From Butyrivibrio sp. (lineage in GTDB: Bacteria; Bacillota; Clostridia; Lachnospirales; Lachnospiraceae), in contig JAFXTN010000032.1 in NCBI GenBank assembly GCA_017535785.1, positions 1 through 64,000 on the forward strand: a stretch of 64,000 nucleotides of DNA, in the 5' to 3' direction. Both the position numbers and the translations under genes were made by a program. Shown piece after piece: positions 35,984-44,589 of the stretch. The first letter of the stretch is position 1. Each line of letters starts with the position of its first letter. The notes under the pieces are model-generated. The model worked only from the letters and a program-made list of their open reading frames with translations. It did no database searches and was not told where the DNA came from.

Positions 35984-36988
35984 ATGAAAAGGGAAATTGG
36001 TAAATTAAAAAGAAATCTGATAACGATCACATTACTAGCTGCGATGTTTGCAGCCACAGGATGTAGCGAACAGGAAATAGATGAGTTTGAGGCGGCTCTT
36101 GAGGCATCAAACGACATGGTCCTTGAAGAGAAGACCAATGAAGAGGCAATTACCGATGATTCTTCAGAAGCAACAGAAGAATCCTCCGAATCAAATGAGG
36201 AAGCTGCCGCGAAAGCTTCTTCATCTGAGAATATATTATCAAGTGAGGCTGCTACAGACGCTTCCTCCACTGCGCCTGTAGCAAACAAGCCAAGCGATGC
36301 AGCAGCACCTACACAGGTTAAAGCTCCTGCAGAGACAAAGGAACAGGCACCGGTACAGGATCAGGCACCTGCTAAGGAGCAGACACAGGCAGGAGACACA
36401 CAGTCTAAGGGAGGAGCCGGATTTGGTGTCAAGACCAAGTTCGTGACAAAGGACGATGTAAAAGGAGCAGAGATAGTACATTACGAGAGTCCTGTCTTCG
36501 AAGCCGATAACGGTGAGTATAAAGCAGTTGTCGATAAGCTCAATTCTTTATATGAAGGATACGAGACGCAGGATATAGGTAAGAACACAGGGGAAACTGC
36601 TTTTAAGCAGGTGTTGGATACCGTTTCAATAAATGAGACTGACAAGTATGTATTTATCAGTGTTTTGAGAGTTCAGGAAGTCGGTGGACCTCACCCCAAT
36701 GTTTATAATGAGTCTTATACAATAAGTAAAGAGACAAAAGATTTTGCTAAGCTTTCAGATGTACAGGGTCTTACAGATAAACAGATCCAGGATGCAGCCG
36801 ATCAGGTATATTCCGATCACAATGACAAGGATTACTTCGTGATCACGGAAGAAGTTAAGAAGGCCATCAAGAGTGACCAGGTACATTGGAAATATGACGG
36901 AAATAATCTTGTATTATGGTTTGATTACAACCAGTTTACAGGAGGACAGCCCGGAGACGGCGAATACGCCGCTACAATAGCCCTATAA
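35984..36988 (+). CDS. RsiV/DUF3298-like lipoprotein
   Basis: A 334-residue lipoprotein. The lipobox is AATGC (Cys27). Residues 40-145 are a Ser/Ala/Glu- then Gln/Pro-rich stalk. The C-terminal 180 residues resemble DUF4163/DUF3298 of RsiV: EIVHYESPVFEAD, VGGPHPNVYNESYTI near 240 (the GG-HPN signature), LVLWFDYNQF near the end. RsiV binds lysozyme, but here no sigma-factor or transmembrane anti-sigma part is present, so that role is not implied. Ribosome binding site aaaggaaagag. Confidence 0.82.
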   Translation: MKREIGKLKRNLITITLLAAMFAATGCSEQEIDEFEAALEASNDMVLEEKTNEEAITDDSSEATEESSESNEEAAAKASSSENILSSEAATDASSTAPVANKPSDAAAPTQVKAPAETKEQAPVQDQAPAKEQTQAGDTQSKGGAGFGVKTKFVTKDDVKGAEIVHYESPVFEADNGEYKAVVDKLNSLYEGYETQDIGKNTGETAFKQVLDTVSINETDKYVFISVLRVQEVGGPHPNVYNESYTISKETKDFAKLSDVQGLTDKQIQDAADQVYSDHNDKDYFVITEEVKKAIKSDQVHWKYDGNNLVLWFDYNQFTGGQPGDGEYAATIAL

Positions 36989-37051
36989 AAACACGACGTG
37001 CAATTTACGCCTGTTGTTTTTTATAGATAATATACCCCCCACCTCATAATG

Positions 37052-37089
37052 ACCCACGGGAATATGTAAAACATACCCCGTGGGTTTTC
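37052..37089 (+). terminator. Rho-independent terminator
   Basis: A 9-bp stem, acccacggg with cccgtgggt, containing an inner tatgt/acata stem, followed by four T. Ends the 35984 transcript. Confidence 0.8.
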
Positions 37090-37277
37090 CCTGTCCGGAA
37101 TTAATGGACGGAGGATCCTCAAAAATACGGCGATTCAGACCATGGTTCTATTAGCGATATAAGCCTTATTTTGCCCATGGCTATGGCGAACATACCCTAG
37201 TCCGCGGAAAGAATTACAGCGCGGCATTCGGGCGGATATGCAGAATAATAAAGGCTGATGGCAAAACCATCGCACAT
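37090..37277. other. Gene-free, partly structured spacer
   Basis: No ORF is supported here. The stretch is less AT-rich than other spacers and is bounded by a hairpin on each side. It contains gtcc/ggac, two copies of ccatgg and a gatggcaaaaccatc hairpin. It could be an unrecognised small RNA or a decayed gene. It does not match tmRNA, SRP, RNase P or 6S RNA as far as I can judge by eye. Confidence 0.35.
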
Positions 37278-37279
37278 TA

Positions 37280-37316
37280 AAACCCCGGAGGCTTTGGCGT
37301 CGCCTCCGGGGTTTCT
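37280..37316. terminator. Bidirectional terminator
   Basis: accccggaggc pairs with gcctccggggt. T-rich sequence follows on the plus strand and tttt follows on the minus strand, so it can end the minus-strand 37367 gene as well as any plus-strand transcript. Confidence 0.85.
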
Positions 37317-37366
37317 TTATTACTATATTTCTATGTGAAGGATGGTATTTTTTTATATGGTACTTT

Positions 37367-38350
37367 TTATCTGGTCAAAGAATCTGTTCCAAACAATTCC
37401 TGATATGTGAATTGGTACTCAAGCTTTGAAAAATCGTTGTCACCGGTAAGATCAAACACTGATGAATATAAAAGTACTTGGTTATCCAAGAATTCAATAT
37501 GATAAGTAGGATCACCTTCGAAGACCATATTGGCCATCTTTACAGCATTTTCATCACCTTTGTATTCGTTCTTTACGATATTGACGAAATCTTCCTTGGT
37601 TCCCTTGAAGAAATCTTTGAAATCAAGCTTGTCGCCTTCCTCAAGGTCATATACTTCCTGACGGTCATGAGAGAACATTGCGCCACCGCCGATAGCAGAG
37701 CTTTCTACGTAATTAACAGTCATGAATCTGTTATTGATCACGTTTATATCTTTTACTGTGTTTTCATTACCGAAAAATCCGCCGACATCGGAAGGGTGCT
37801 GTCCGCACTGTGTATAGCTCTCAGGAATAGTATTTTCATACTGCTTGTCCAACTTGGGCTGCATAAGTAATATGTTGATAGCTTCAGCGCCACGTGCGAA
37901 ATCATCATCTAAGAATACAACCTCCTGAGTATCTGTAAAGAAGGTGTTTCCACACTTCTTGCATGTTGCCTCGTAGGTATGTTTCATGCACTGTGCGAAC
38001 TTAAGATCTCTGACTTCCTCTAATTCAGTAACCTCGAAGTCGGGATTGTTCATAATATCCTGTAAGGTTATCCAATCATATTCAGATACAGGTACAGCGG
38101 CCTCACCCTCACCGGGAAGAAGAACCTTATCGGCTGGAGTATCTTCAGGTATACCGGCTGTGCTGACATCCTGTACGTCTGTAGAGCTTTCTGTCTGAGC
38201 ACCAGATGTTTTTTCAGCTGAGCTTTCGGGCTGTGGAGCTCCGGTCTGTTCTGTTTCTAATGTGTCTTCTGCGCAAGCAACCAGTCCCATTGAAAGAACA
38301 GCTGCCGCCATGATTGTTGCAATAATCCCCGTATTAATTCTTTTTTTCAT
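37367..38350 (-). CDS. Lipoprotein, possibly DUF3298-like
   Basis: A 327-residue lipoprotein with lipobox GLVAC (Cys26) and an acidic Ser/Glu-rich stalk to about residue 80. Residues 115-140 contain a zinc-ribbon-like CMKHTYEATCKKCG. The C-terminal half (SHDRQEVYDLEEGDKLDFKD, ending LEYQFTYQELFG) resembles the RsiV-type C-terminal domain, but lacks the GG-HPN signature. Function unknown. It is transcribed towards the 35984 lipoprotein gene. Confidence 0.72.
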   Translation of the reverse strand: MKKRINTGIIATIMAAAVLSMGLVACAEDTLETEQTGAPQPESSAEKTSGAQTESSTDVQDVSTAGIPEDTPADKVLLPGEGEAAVPVSEYDWITLQDIMNNPDFEVTELEEVRDLKFAQCMKHTYEATCKKCGNTFFTDTQEVVFLDDDFARGAEAINILLMQPKLDKQYENTIPESYTQCGQHPSDVGGFFGNENTVKDINVINNRFMTVNYVESSAIGGGAMFSHDRQEVYDLEEGDKLDFKDFFKGTKEDFVNIVKNEYKGDENAVKMANMVFEGDPTYHIEFLDNQVLLYSSVFDLTGDNDFSKLEYQFTYQELFGTDSLTR

Positions 38351-38390
38351 TTTCTCTCTCCAATCGTGATATTAACAACTTGTTTTAGAG

Positions 38391-38419
38391 ATTGTAACAT
38401 TATATGAAATAAATTGCAA
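38391..38419 (-). promoter_or_regulatory. Promoter of the 37367 lipoprotein gene
   Basis: On the minus strand TTGCAA (38414-38419), 17-base spacer, TACAAT (38391-38396), about 40 bases before the start codon. Confidence 0.72.
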
Positions 38420-38474
38420 CACTTTTTTATAAAAGGGATAGAGCGGCGTGAAAACAGCTATTTCATGAGGTTTG

Positions 38475-38503
38475 TTGACAATGGTACATATCGAATGTAC
38501 TAT
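38475..38503 (+). promoter_or_regulatory. Promoter of the macrodomain gene
   Basis: TTGACA (38475-38480), 17-base spacer, TACTAT (38498-38503). Confidence 0.72.
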
Positions 38504-38574
38504 TGAAATAAGGGTATAAAAAGAATATGTGTCAAAACTAAAGAGATAATTGTTACGAGAAGTGAGGGGATATT

Positions 38575-39546
38575 ATGTCGCTGGTTAACCATCTCAAAGA
38601 ACTTGAACGTGCGATCTACAACTGTTATTTTGCGGGGGAAGATTCACCGCCTGAGCCTATTTTTAATGTGCTTGCAAACGGAGTCAGAAACGGTATGGAT
38701 TTTCTGGTCCCTATAGATGCTTCCGACGAACTGCTTAAGATGTTAAACGGAGAAGGAGATAAGGGCAAAGGCGAAAAGGCCGGGACTGATGAGAATATCC
38801 AGATCAAATTCAGGCACCTTGTTGTCAACGATGACGGTGAGTATTTCATTCCTCTTTTTACCGGTAAGGAAGAGATAGATAAGGGTCAGCCCACAGTTTC
38901 CATAAGTCAGCCTGTGAAGACTCTTTTTGAAGCGATCGATAACTGGCCTAAGTGCATTGGATATATGATCAATCCTTGGGATAAAAAGATCGTTATTAAT
39001 AAGGATATGATCCATATGCTCCTTGAATATGACAGGAGTGCGTTTATTACTATTGTGCGAGGCGGAGTTCTCGATGTACATGTCGGAGCTATCGTTAATG
39101 CCGCAAACAATACGCTTTTGGGAGGTGGCGGAGTTGACGGTGCCATTCATAAGGCAGCGGGCCCCGATCTCCTTAAGGAATGCAAGACGCTTGGAGGATG
39201 CGATACGGGCGAAGCCAAGGTTACTAAGGCTTACGATATTTCTTTTGCCGATGCTATCATACATACCGTCGGCCCTGTGTACAGCGGATCCGAGGAGGAT
39301 GCTAAGCTTCTTGCTTCTTGCTATACGAGCAGTCTTGAGAAAGCGCTTGAAGGTGGATTTAATTCGGTTGCTTTTCCCTGTATATCAACAGGAGTGTACG
39401 GCTATCCGCTTGATGAAGCCGCAGATGTCGCTCTTACCGCGATAACAGAGTGGCTCGTTGCGCATGAAGGAATACTTATGAATGTCTACATCTGCTGCTA
39501 TAGGGATGAAGAGCTTGATTCATACACAAATATTTTACTTTCATAA
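38575..39546 (+). CDS. SseB-like / macrodomain fusion protein
   Basis: A 323-residue cytosolic fusion. Residues 1-155 resemble the SseB N-terminal domain ([51 protein letters not shown]). Residues 160-323 are a macrodomain: [27 protein letters not shown] holds the Asn and GGGGVD loop of ADP-ribose hydrolases, and [12 protein letters not shown] and [10 protein letters not shown] follow. Likely removes ADP-ribose or O-acetyl-ADP-ribose. What the SseB part adds is unknown. Single gene. Confidence 0.88.
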   Translation: MSLVNHLKELERAIYNCYFAGEDSPPEPIFNVLANGVRNGMDFLVPIDASDELLKMLNGEGDKGKGEKAGTDENIQIKFRHLVVNDDGEYFIPLFTGKEEIDKGQPTVSISQPVKTLFEAIDNWPKCIGYMINPWDKKIVINKDMIHMLLEYDRSAFITIVRGGVLDVHVGAIVNAANNTLLGGGGVDGAIHKAAGPDLLKECKTLGGCDTGEAKVTKAYDISFADAIIHTVGPVYSGSEEDAKLLASCYTSSLEKALEGGFNSVAFPCISTGVYGYPLDEAADVALTAITEWLVAHEGILMNVYICCYRDEELDSYTNILLS

Positions 39547-39593
39547 TGTACTAATATATAGTATGATAATTTTACTGTACAATTAGATTTTAC

Positions 39594-39628
39594 GGGGAGT
39601 AGTGCGAAGGATCGCACCGCTCCCTTTT
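39594..39628 (+). terminator. Hairpin before the polyamine operon
   Basis: ggggag...tgcga pairs with tcgca...ctccc and is followed by four T. It may end the macrodomain transcript or act as an attenuator in the leader of the polyamine operon. Confidence 0.7.
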
Positions 39629-39694
39629 AGTCGCATGAGCAGAACACTTGGTTAGCGGCCATGAAGAGTTTTATTTGGTAGGAGGATCGGCGAG

Positions 39695-41143
39695 TTGGAC
39701 CTTAGCAGACAAAAGAAAGCGCCTGTCTACGAGGCTATAGAGAGATTTCGTAAGCAGAGGGTTGTTCCCTTTGACGTTCCGGGACACAAGAGGGGAAGAG
39801 GTAATCCCGAGCTTGTGAGTTTCCTGGGAGATAGATGCGTCAGTGTTGACGTTAATTCAATGAAACCGCTTGATAATCTTTGTCATCCTGTATCTGTCAT
39901 CAAGGATGCGGAGGAACTCATGGCTGACGCCTTCGGTGCAGCGCATGCGTTTATGATGGTAAACGGAACAACGAGTGCGGTTCAGGCGATGGTTCTTTCT
40001 ACTGTAAAAAAAGGTGAGAAGATCATCATGCCGAGAAACGTGCACAAGAGTGCGATCAACGCCCTTATTCTGTGCGGCGCGGTTCCGGTATATATCGATC
40101 CCAAGGTTGATACTAAGCTCGGAATCCCGCTTGGAATGGAGATCGCGGACGTTAAGAAGGCGGTAAAAGATAATCCGGATGCGAAAGCTATCCTTATTAA
40201 TAATCCTTCTTATTATGGTATCTGTTCGGATTTAAAAGCGATAGTAGAGCTTGCACATCAAAATGGCATGAAAGCGCTTGTTGACGAGGCTCACGGAACG
40301 CATCTGTATTTCGGACCGGGCCTTCCTCTTAATGCTATGGCTGCGGGTGCGGATATGGCGGCTATCAGTATGCACAAGTCGGGCGGAAGTCTTACGCAGA
40401 GCTCGGTTCTTTTGTGCGGAGAGGGCGCTAATGTCGGATATATCAGCAGAGTTGTGAATCTTACTCAGACTACGAGTGCGAGCTATCTTTTGCTCGGAAG
40501 TCTTGATATTTCCAGAAGAAACCTCGCGCTTAACGGAGCGGAGAGTTTTGCCAAGGTTACCAAGATGGCGCAGTATGCGAGAGTTGAGATCAACGATATC
40601 GGCGGCTACTACGCTTACGGCAATGAGCTTATAAACGGCGGAAGCATCTTTGATTTCGATGAGACCAAGCTTGTTGTTAATACGAGAAGCATCGGCCTTA
40701 CCGGTATCGAGGTCTATGATCTTTTGAGAGACGAATATGACATTCAGATGGAGTTTGGCGATCTGTCTAATGTTATGGCATATATTTCGATCGGCGACAG
40801 ACTGCAGGATATCGAGAGACTTGCGGGAGCGCTTGCCGATATCAGGAGACTTTATTCAAAGCCTGAGCAGAGCTTTTTCTCTGCAGAGTACGTGACACCT
40901 ATCGTCAAGGCGACACCGCAGGAAGCTTTTTATGCGGAAAAAGAGCCTGTGTCTATCGAGAATTCTGTTGGCAGGATCAGTGCGGAATCGGTTATGTGTT
41001 ATCCGCCGGGAATACCGATCCTTTCACCGGGAGAAGTCATCACGGAGGAAATACTTGACTACATCACGACTGCAAGGGAGAAGGGTTGTTCCATGCAGGG
41101 ACCTGAAAGTGAAGATATTTCCGAGCTTTTTGTGCTTAAGTGA
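39695..41143 (+). CDS. speA: Arginine (Orn/Lys/Arg) decarboxylase, PLP fold type I
   Basis: A 482-residue decarboxylase of the compact Gram-positive type. The N-terminal motif is VPFDVPGHKRGRG. MVNGTTSAVQAM near residue 90 and VDEAHGTHL near 195 form the PLP pocket. The PLP-binding Lys lies in SMHKSGGSLTQSS near residue 228. It starts at TTG (39695) after aggagg. Arginine is the likely substrate because agmatine-processing genes are in the same operon: it makes agmatine, the first step to putrescine. Confidence 0.88.
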   Translation: MDLSRQKKAPVYEAIERFRKQRVVPFDVPGHKRGRGNPELVSFLGDRCVSVDVNSMKPLDNLCHPVSVIKDAEELMADAFGAAHAFMMVNGTTSAVQAMVLSTVKKGEKIIMPRNVHKSAINALILCGAVPVYIDPKVDTKLGIPLGMEIADVKKAVKDNPDAKAILINNPSYYGICSDLKAIVELAHQNGMKALVDEAHGTHLYFGPGLPLNAMAAGADMAAISMHKSGGSLTQSSVLLCGEGANVGYISRVVNLTQTTSASYLLLGSLDISRRNLALNGAESFAKVTKMAQYARVEINDIGGYYAYGNELINGGSIFDFDETKLVVNTRSIGLTGIEVYDLLRDEYDIQMEFGDLSNVMAYISIGDRLQDIERLAGALADIRRLYSKPEQSFFSAEYVTPIVKATPQEAFYAEKEPVSIENSVGRISAESVMCYPPGIPILSPGEVITEEILDYITTAREKGCSMQGPESEDISELFVLK

Positions 41144-41211
41144 TTTGTATATCATATAATATATAGTAGATAACAGAGACGCTTTGTATATGCGTTTATA
41201 GGAGATCGATA

Positions 41212-42084
41212 ATGGCAGAGATGGATTATTGGTTTAGCGATATGCATACCGGAAACGTTAAGATCAGCATAAGGATCAGCAAACAGCTCTTTTCCGGTAG
41301 CAGTGAATTTCAGAGAATAGACGTTTTTGACTCACCTGAGTTTGGAAAGTTCCTTACTTCGGACGGTAATATCATCTTTTCCGAGAAGGACGAGTTCACT
41401 TACGATGAGATGATCGTTCATGTGCCTATGGCGGTTCATCCCAAGGTTCAGAGAGTCCTTGTTCTTGGTGGCGGCGACGGCGGTGTTGCCAGAGAGCTCA
41501 CTCACTACGAGGAGATCAAGGTTATCGACGTTGTTGAGCCTGACAATATGTTTGTGGATGTCTGCAAGCAGTATTTCCCGGACAACGCGGTCGGACTTGA
41601 GGATGACAGAGTTCATATTTATTATCAGGACGGACTTAAGTATCTTCGTAAGTGCGAGGATATGTATGATCTTATAATCAACGATGCGACCGAGCCCCTT
41701 GGCCATGAGGCAGGTCTTTTTACCAAGGAGTTCTACGGAAGCTGCTACAAGGCGCTTCACGACGACGGCATCATGGTGTATCAGCACGGCAGCCCGTTCT
41801 ATGATGAGGATGAGGAGAGCTGCAGAGCGATGCACAGGAAGGCGTTCAGAGTATTCCCCGTAAACAGGGTTTATCAGGCGCATATTCCCACATGTCCTGC
41901 GGGTTATTGGCTCTTTGGATTTGCCAGCAAGAAGTACCATCCGCTCAAGGATTTCAATCCGGACAGATGGGATGAGAGAGGAATCAAGACGTGGTACTAC
42001 ACCACGCATTTGCATAAGGGAGCGTTCATGCTGCCCAAGTACGTAGAAGACTTATTACAGGAAGAGGAGGACATGTCCAGATGA
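41212..42084 (+). CDS. speE: Spermidine synthase homologue
   Basis: A 290-residue aminopropyltransferase-fold protein. The nucleotide site is VLVLGGGDGGVARELTHYE near residue 85. The usual DxTDP catalytic motif reads NDATEPLGHEAGLF, with Glu in the second acidic position. It would move an aminopropyl group from decarboxylated SAM to putrescine. No SAM decarboxylase gene is in the window, and the operon also encodes the other, aspartate-semialdehyde route. The next gene overlaps by 4 bases. Confidence 0.87.
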   Translation: MAEMDYWFSDMHTGNVKISIRISKQLFSGSSEFQRIDVFDSPEFGKFLTSDGNIIFSEKDEFTYDEMIVHVPMAVHPKVQRVLVLGGGDGGVARELTHYEEIKVIDVVEPDNMFVDVCKQYFPDNAVGLEDDRVHIYYQDGLKYLRKCEDMYDLIINDATEPLGHEAGLFTKEFYGSCYKALHDDGIMVYQHGSPFYDEDEESCRAMHRKAFRVFPVNRVYQAHIPTCPAGYWLFGFASKKYHPLKDFNPDRWDERGIKTWYYTTHLHKGAFMLPKYVEDLLQEEEDMSR

Positions 42085-43343
42085 GCAGATTACTTGTTAT
42101 TGGTTGCGGCGGAGTCGCACAGGTTGCAATACAGAAGTGCTGTCAGAACAGCAAGACATTTACGGAGCTTTGCATCGCAAGCCGTACGGTTTCAAAGTGT
42201 GATGCTTTAAAAGAGAAGATCGAAAAGAGCGGAAGCAGTGTGAAGATCACAACGAAGGCCGTTAATGCCGATGACGTGAATGAGCTCATCGCTCTTATCA
42301 AAGAATACAAGCCTGATGCGGTTCTTAACGTAGCACTTCCTTATCAGGATCTTGTTATCATGGACGCATGCCTTGCCTGCAAGGTTGATTACATCGACAC
42401 AGCCAACTACGAGCCTGAGGATACCGATGATCCGAAGTGGCGTGAGATCTACGAGAAGCGATGCAAGGAGAAGGGCTTTACAGCTTACTTTGATTACAGC
42501 TGGCAGTGGGCTTACATGGATAAGTTCAAGGAGGCAGGTATCACAGGCCTTCTCGGAACAGGCTTTGATCCCGGCGTAACAAGCGTATTTACAGCTTATG
42601 CCAAGAAACACTATTTTGATGAGATCCATACTATTGATATTCTGGATTGCAACGGCGGTGACCACGGTTACGCTTTTGCGACCAACTTTAATCCCGAGAT
42701 CAACCTCCGCGAAGTAAGCGCGAACGGAAGCTACTGGGAGGACGGACACTGGGTTGAGACTAAGCCCATGGAGATCAAGAGGGTTTACAACTTCCCCGAG
42801 GTAGGAGATAAGGATATGTACCTTCTCCATCACGAGGAGATCGAGGCACTTGGAAGAAATTTCCCTGAGGTAAAAAGAATCCGCTTCTTTATGACATTTG
42901 GTCAGAGCTATCTTGATCATATGCGTTGCCTTGAGGATGTTGGAATGCTTTCGACAAGTCCTATCAATTTCGAGGGAAAAGAGATCGTGCCTATCCAGTT
43001 CTTAAAGGCACTTCTTCCCGATCCCGCAAGCCTTGGCCCCAGAACGGTAGGAAAGACCAATATCGGTTGTATCTTTACGGGAATCAAGGATGGCAAAGAA
43101 AAGACAGTTTACATCTACAATGTATGCGATCATCAGGAATGCTACAAGGAGCTCGGAAGCCAGGCTATCAGCTACACAACAGGTGTGCCTGCTATGATCG
43201 GAACAGCTCTTGTTGTTAACGGACAGTGGAAGAAGCCCGGGGTATACACAACCGACGAGTTTGATCCCGATCCGTACATGGAGATGCTTAATGAGTACGG
43301 TCTTCCTTGGGTTGTTGATGAGAATCCTGTTCTTGTGCCTTGA
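42081..43343 (+). CDS. Carboxynorspermidine/carboxyspermidine synthase
   Basis: A 420-residue saccharopine-dehydrogenase-family enzyme. The Rossmann motif is LLVIGCGGVAQVA at residues 4-16. Family features include VALPYQDLVIMDACL, DTANYEP, LGTGFDPGVTSVFTAYA and CNGGDHGYAFATNFNPEIN. It reduces the Schiff base of putrescine (or diaminopropane) and aspartate semialdehyde to carboxyspermidine (or carboxynorspermidine). It is followed by the matching decarboxylase gene. Translationally coupled to speE. Confidence 0.92.
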   Translation: MSRLLVIGCGGVAQVAIQKCCQNSKTFTELCIASRTVSKCDALKEKIEKSGSSVKITTKAVNADDVNELIALIKEYKPDAVLNVALPYQDLVIMDACLACKVDYIDTANYEPEDTDDPKWREIYEKRCKEKGFTAYFDYSWQWAYMDKFKEAGITGLLGTGFDPGVTSVFTAYAKKHYFDEIHTIDILDCNGGDHGYAFATNFNPEINLREVSANGSYWEDGHWVETKPMEIKRVYNFPEVGDKDMYLLHHEEIEALGRNFPEVKRIRFFMTFGQSYLDHMRCLEDVGMLSTSPINFEGKEIVPIQFLKALLPDPASLGPRTVGKTNIGCIFTGIKDGKEKTVYIYNVCDHQECYKELGSQAISYTTGVPAMIGTALVVNGQWKKPGVYTTDEFDPDPYMEMLNEYGLPWVVDENPVLVP

Positions 43344-43393
43344 CAGACGTAAGAAGAAAACATGGATGCGCATCGGCGCTATGAGGGCTTAAG

Positions 43394-44578
43394 ATGAAGA
43401 TTTCGGAGATCACAACTCCAGCTTATGTAATAGATGAAAAGAAATTAAAAGAAAACCTTGAGATATTAAGCTATGTGCAGAAAGAGTCGGGAGCCAAGAT
43501 ACTTCTTGCTCAGAAGGCTTTTTCCGCATATAAGACTTATCCTATGATAGGTGAGTATTTGTCCGGAGCTACGGCTTCGGGTTTATATGAAGCAAGGCTT
43601 GCCAAGGAAGAGATGGTTGAGCCTCTTAAAGGCAAGCGCAAGATCGAGAACCATGTCTTTGAGCCTGCTTTTAATGATGATGAGATAAAAGAGCTGTGTG
43701 AGATCTGCGACCACGTGGTCTTTAATTCACTTGGCCAGCTTGAAAGACACAGAGAGATCTGGGAAAAAAATGTAAAGAACGGACGTCTTTTTGTTGGACT
43801 TCGCATAAATCCTGAGTACAGCACACAGGAAGGACATGAGATCTATGATCCTTGTGCTCCGGGTTCAAGACTCGGCATAAGAAACGCAGACCTTGGAGAT
43901 AAGCTTCCAAAGGGTGTTTCCGGACTTCATTTCCATACATTGTGCGAACAGGGATTTGAACCGCTTGAAAAGACGTTTCTTGAAGTCGAGAGCTCTTTTA
44001 AACGATTCTTCCCAACCCGCAAGGGCGAAGAGGGCAAGATCAAGTGGATCAATCTTGGCGGCGGACATCACATAACCAAGGATGATTACGACAGAGAAGG
44101 GCTGATAAGGCTTGTTAAGAGGATAAAAGATACTTACGGTATAGAGGTGTATATTGAACCCGGCGAAGCGATCGCGCTTGACGCGGGGCTTTTGGTAACG
44201 ACCGTGATGGATATTGTGAAGACGGAAAAATACCCCGTGCTCATTCTTGATACGTCGGCGGCTTGTCATATGCCTGACGTTCTTGAAATGCCGTACAGAC
44301 CGCCTCTTCGCGACAGCGGTGAAGCGGGTGAGCTTGCTCATACCTACAGACTTTCATCAAGAACCTGCCTTGCCGGCGATATAATCGGCGATTACAGTTT
44401 TGATAAAGAAATTGAGATCGGTGATAGGCTATACTTTGAAGATATGGCTATTTACAGCATGGTAAAGAACAATACCTTCAACGGAATGTCTCTTCCCGAT
44501 ATCGATATCATGCATGAGTCGGGCGATGTCGAGGTGATAAAGCGCTTTGGCTACGACGACTTTAAGATGAGATTATAA
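43394..44578 (+). CDS. nspC: Carboxynorspermidine/carboxyspermidine decarboxylase
   Basis: A 394-residue alanine-racemase-fold PLP decarboxylase. The PLP Lys is in ILLAQKAFSAYKTYPM near residue 41. GLHFHTLCEQ, INLGGGHHIT near 220, EPGEAIALDAG near 257 and CLAGDIIGDY near 325 follow. It removes the carboxyl group from carboxy(nor)spermidine to give spermidine or norspermidine. Placed directly after its substrate-producing enzyme. Confidence 0.93.
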   Translation: MKISEITTPAYVIDEKKLKENLEILSYVQKESGAKILLAQKAFSAYKTYPMIGEYLSGATASGLYEARLAKEEMVEPLKGKRKIENHVFEPAFNDDEIKELCEICDHVVFNSLGQLERHREIWEKNVKNGRLFVGLRINPEYSTQEGHEIYDPCAPGSRLGIRNADLGDKLPKGVSGLHFHTLCEQGFEPLEKTFLEVESSFKRFFPTRKGEEGKIKWINLGGGHHITKDDYDREGLIRLVKRIKDTYGIEVYIEPGEAIALDAGLLVTTVMDIVKTEKYPVLILDTSAACHMPDVLEMPYRPPLRDSGEAGELAHTYRLSSRTCLAGDIIGDYSFDKEIEIGDRLYFEDMAIYSMVKNNTFNGMSLPDIDIMHESGDVEVIKRFGYDDFKMRL

Positions 44579-44589
44579 TAGGAACATAT

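Noticed and set aside
35984-36988. RsiV anti-sigma factor
   Set aside because: It has the DUF3298-type domain but a lipoprotein signal in place of the cytosolic sigma-binding part and membrane helix, and no sigma-factor gene is adjacent.
37090-37316. c-di-GMP or other known riboswitch in the spacer
   Set aside because: Some short strings (acgccaaagcc on the minus strand) resemble the GEMM consensus, but they are part of the terminator hairpin and the rest of the aptamer is missing.
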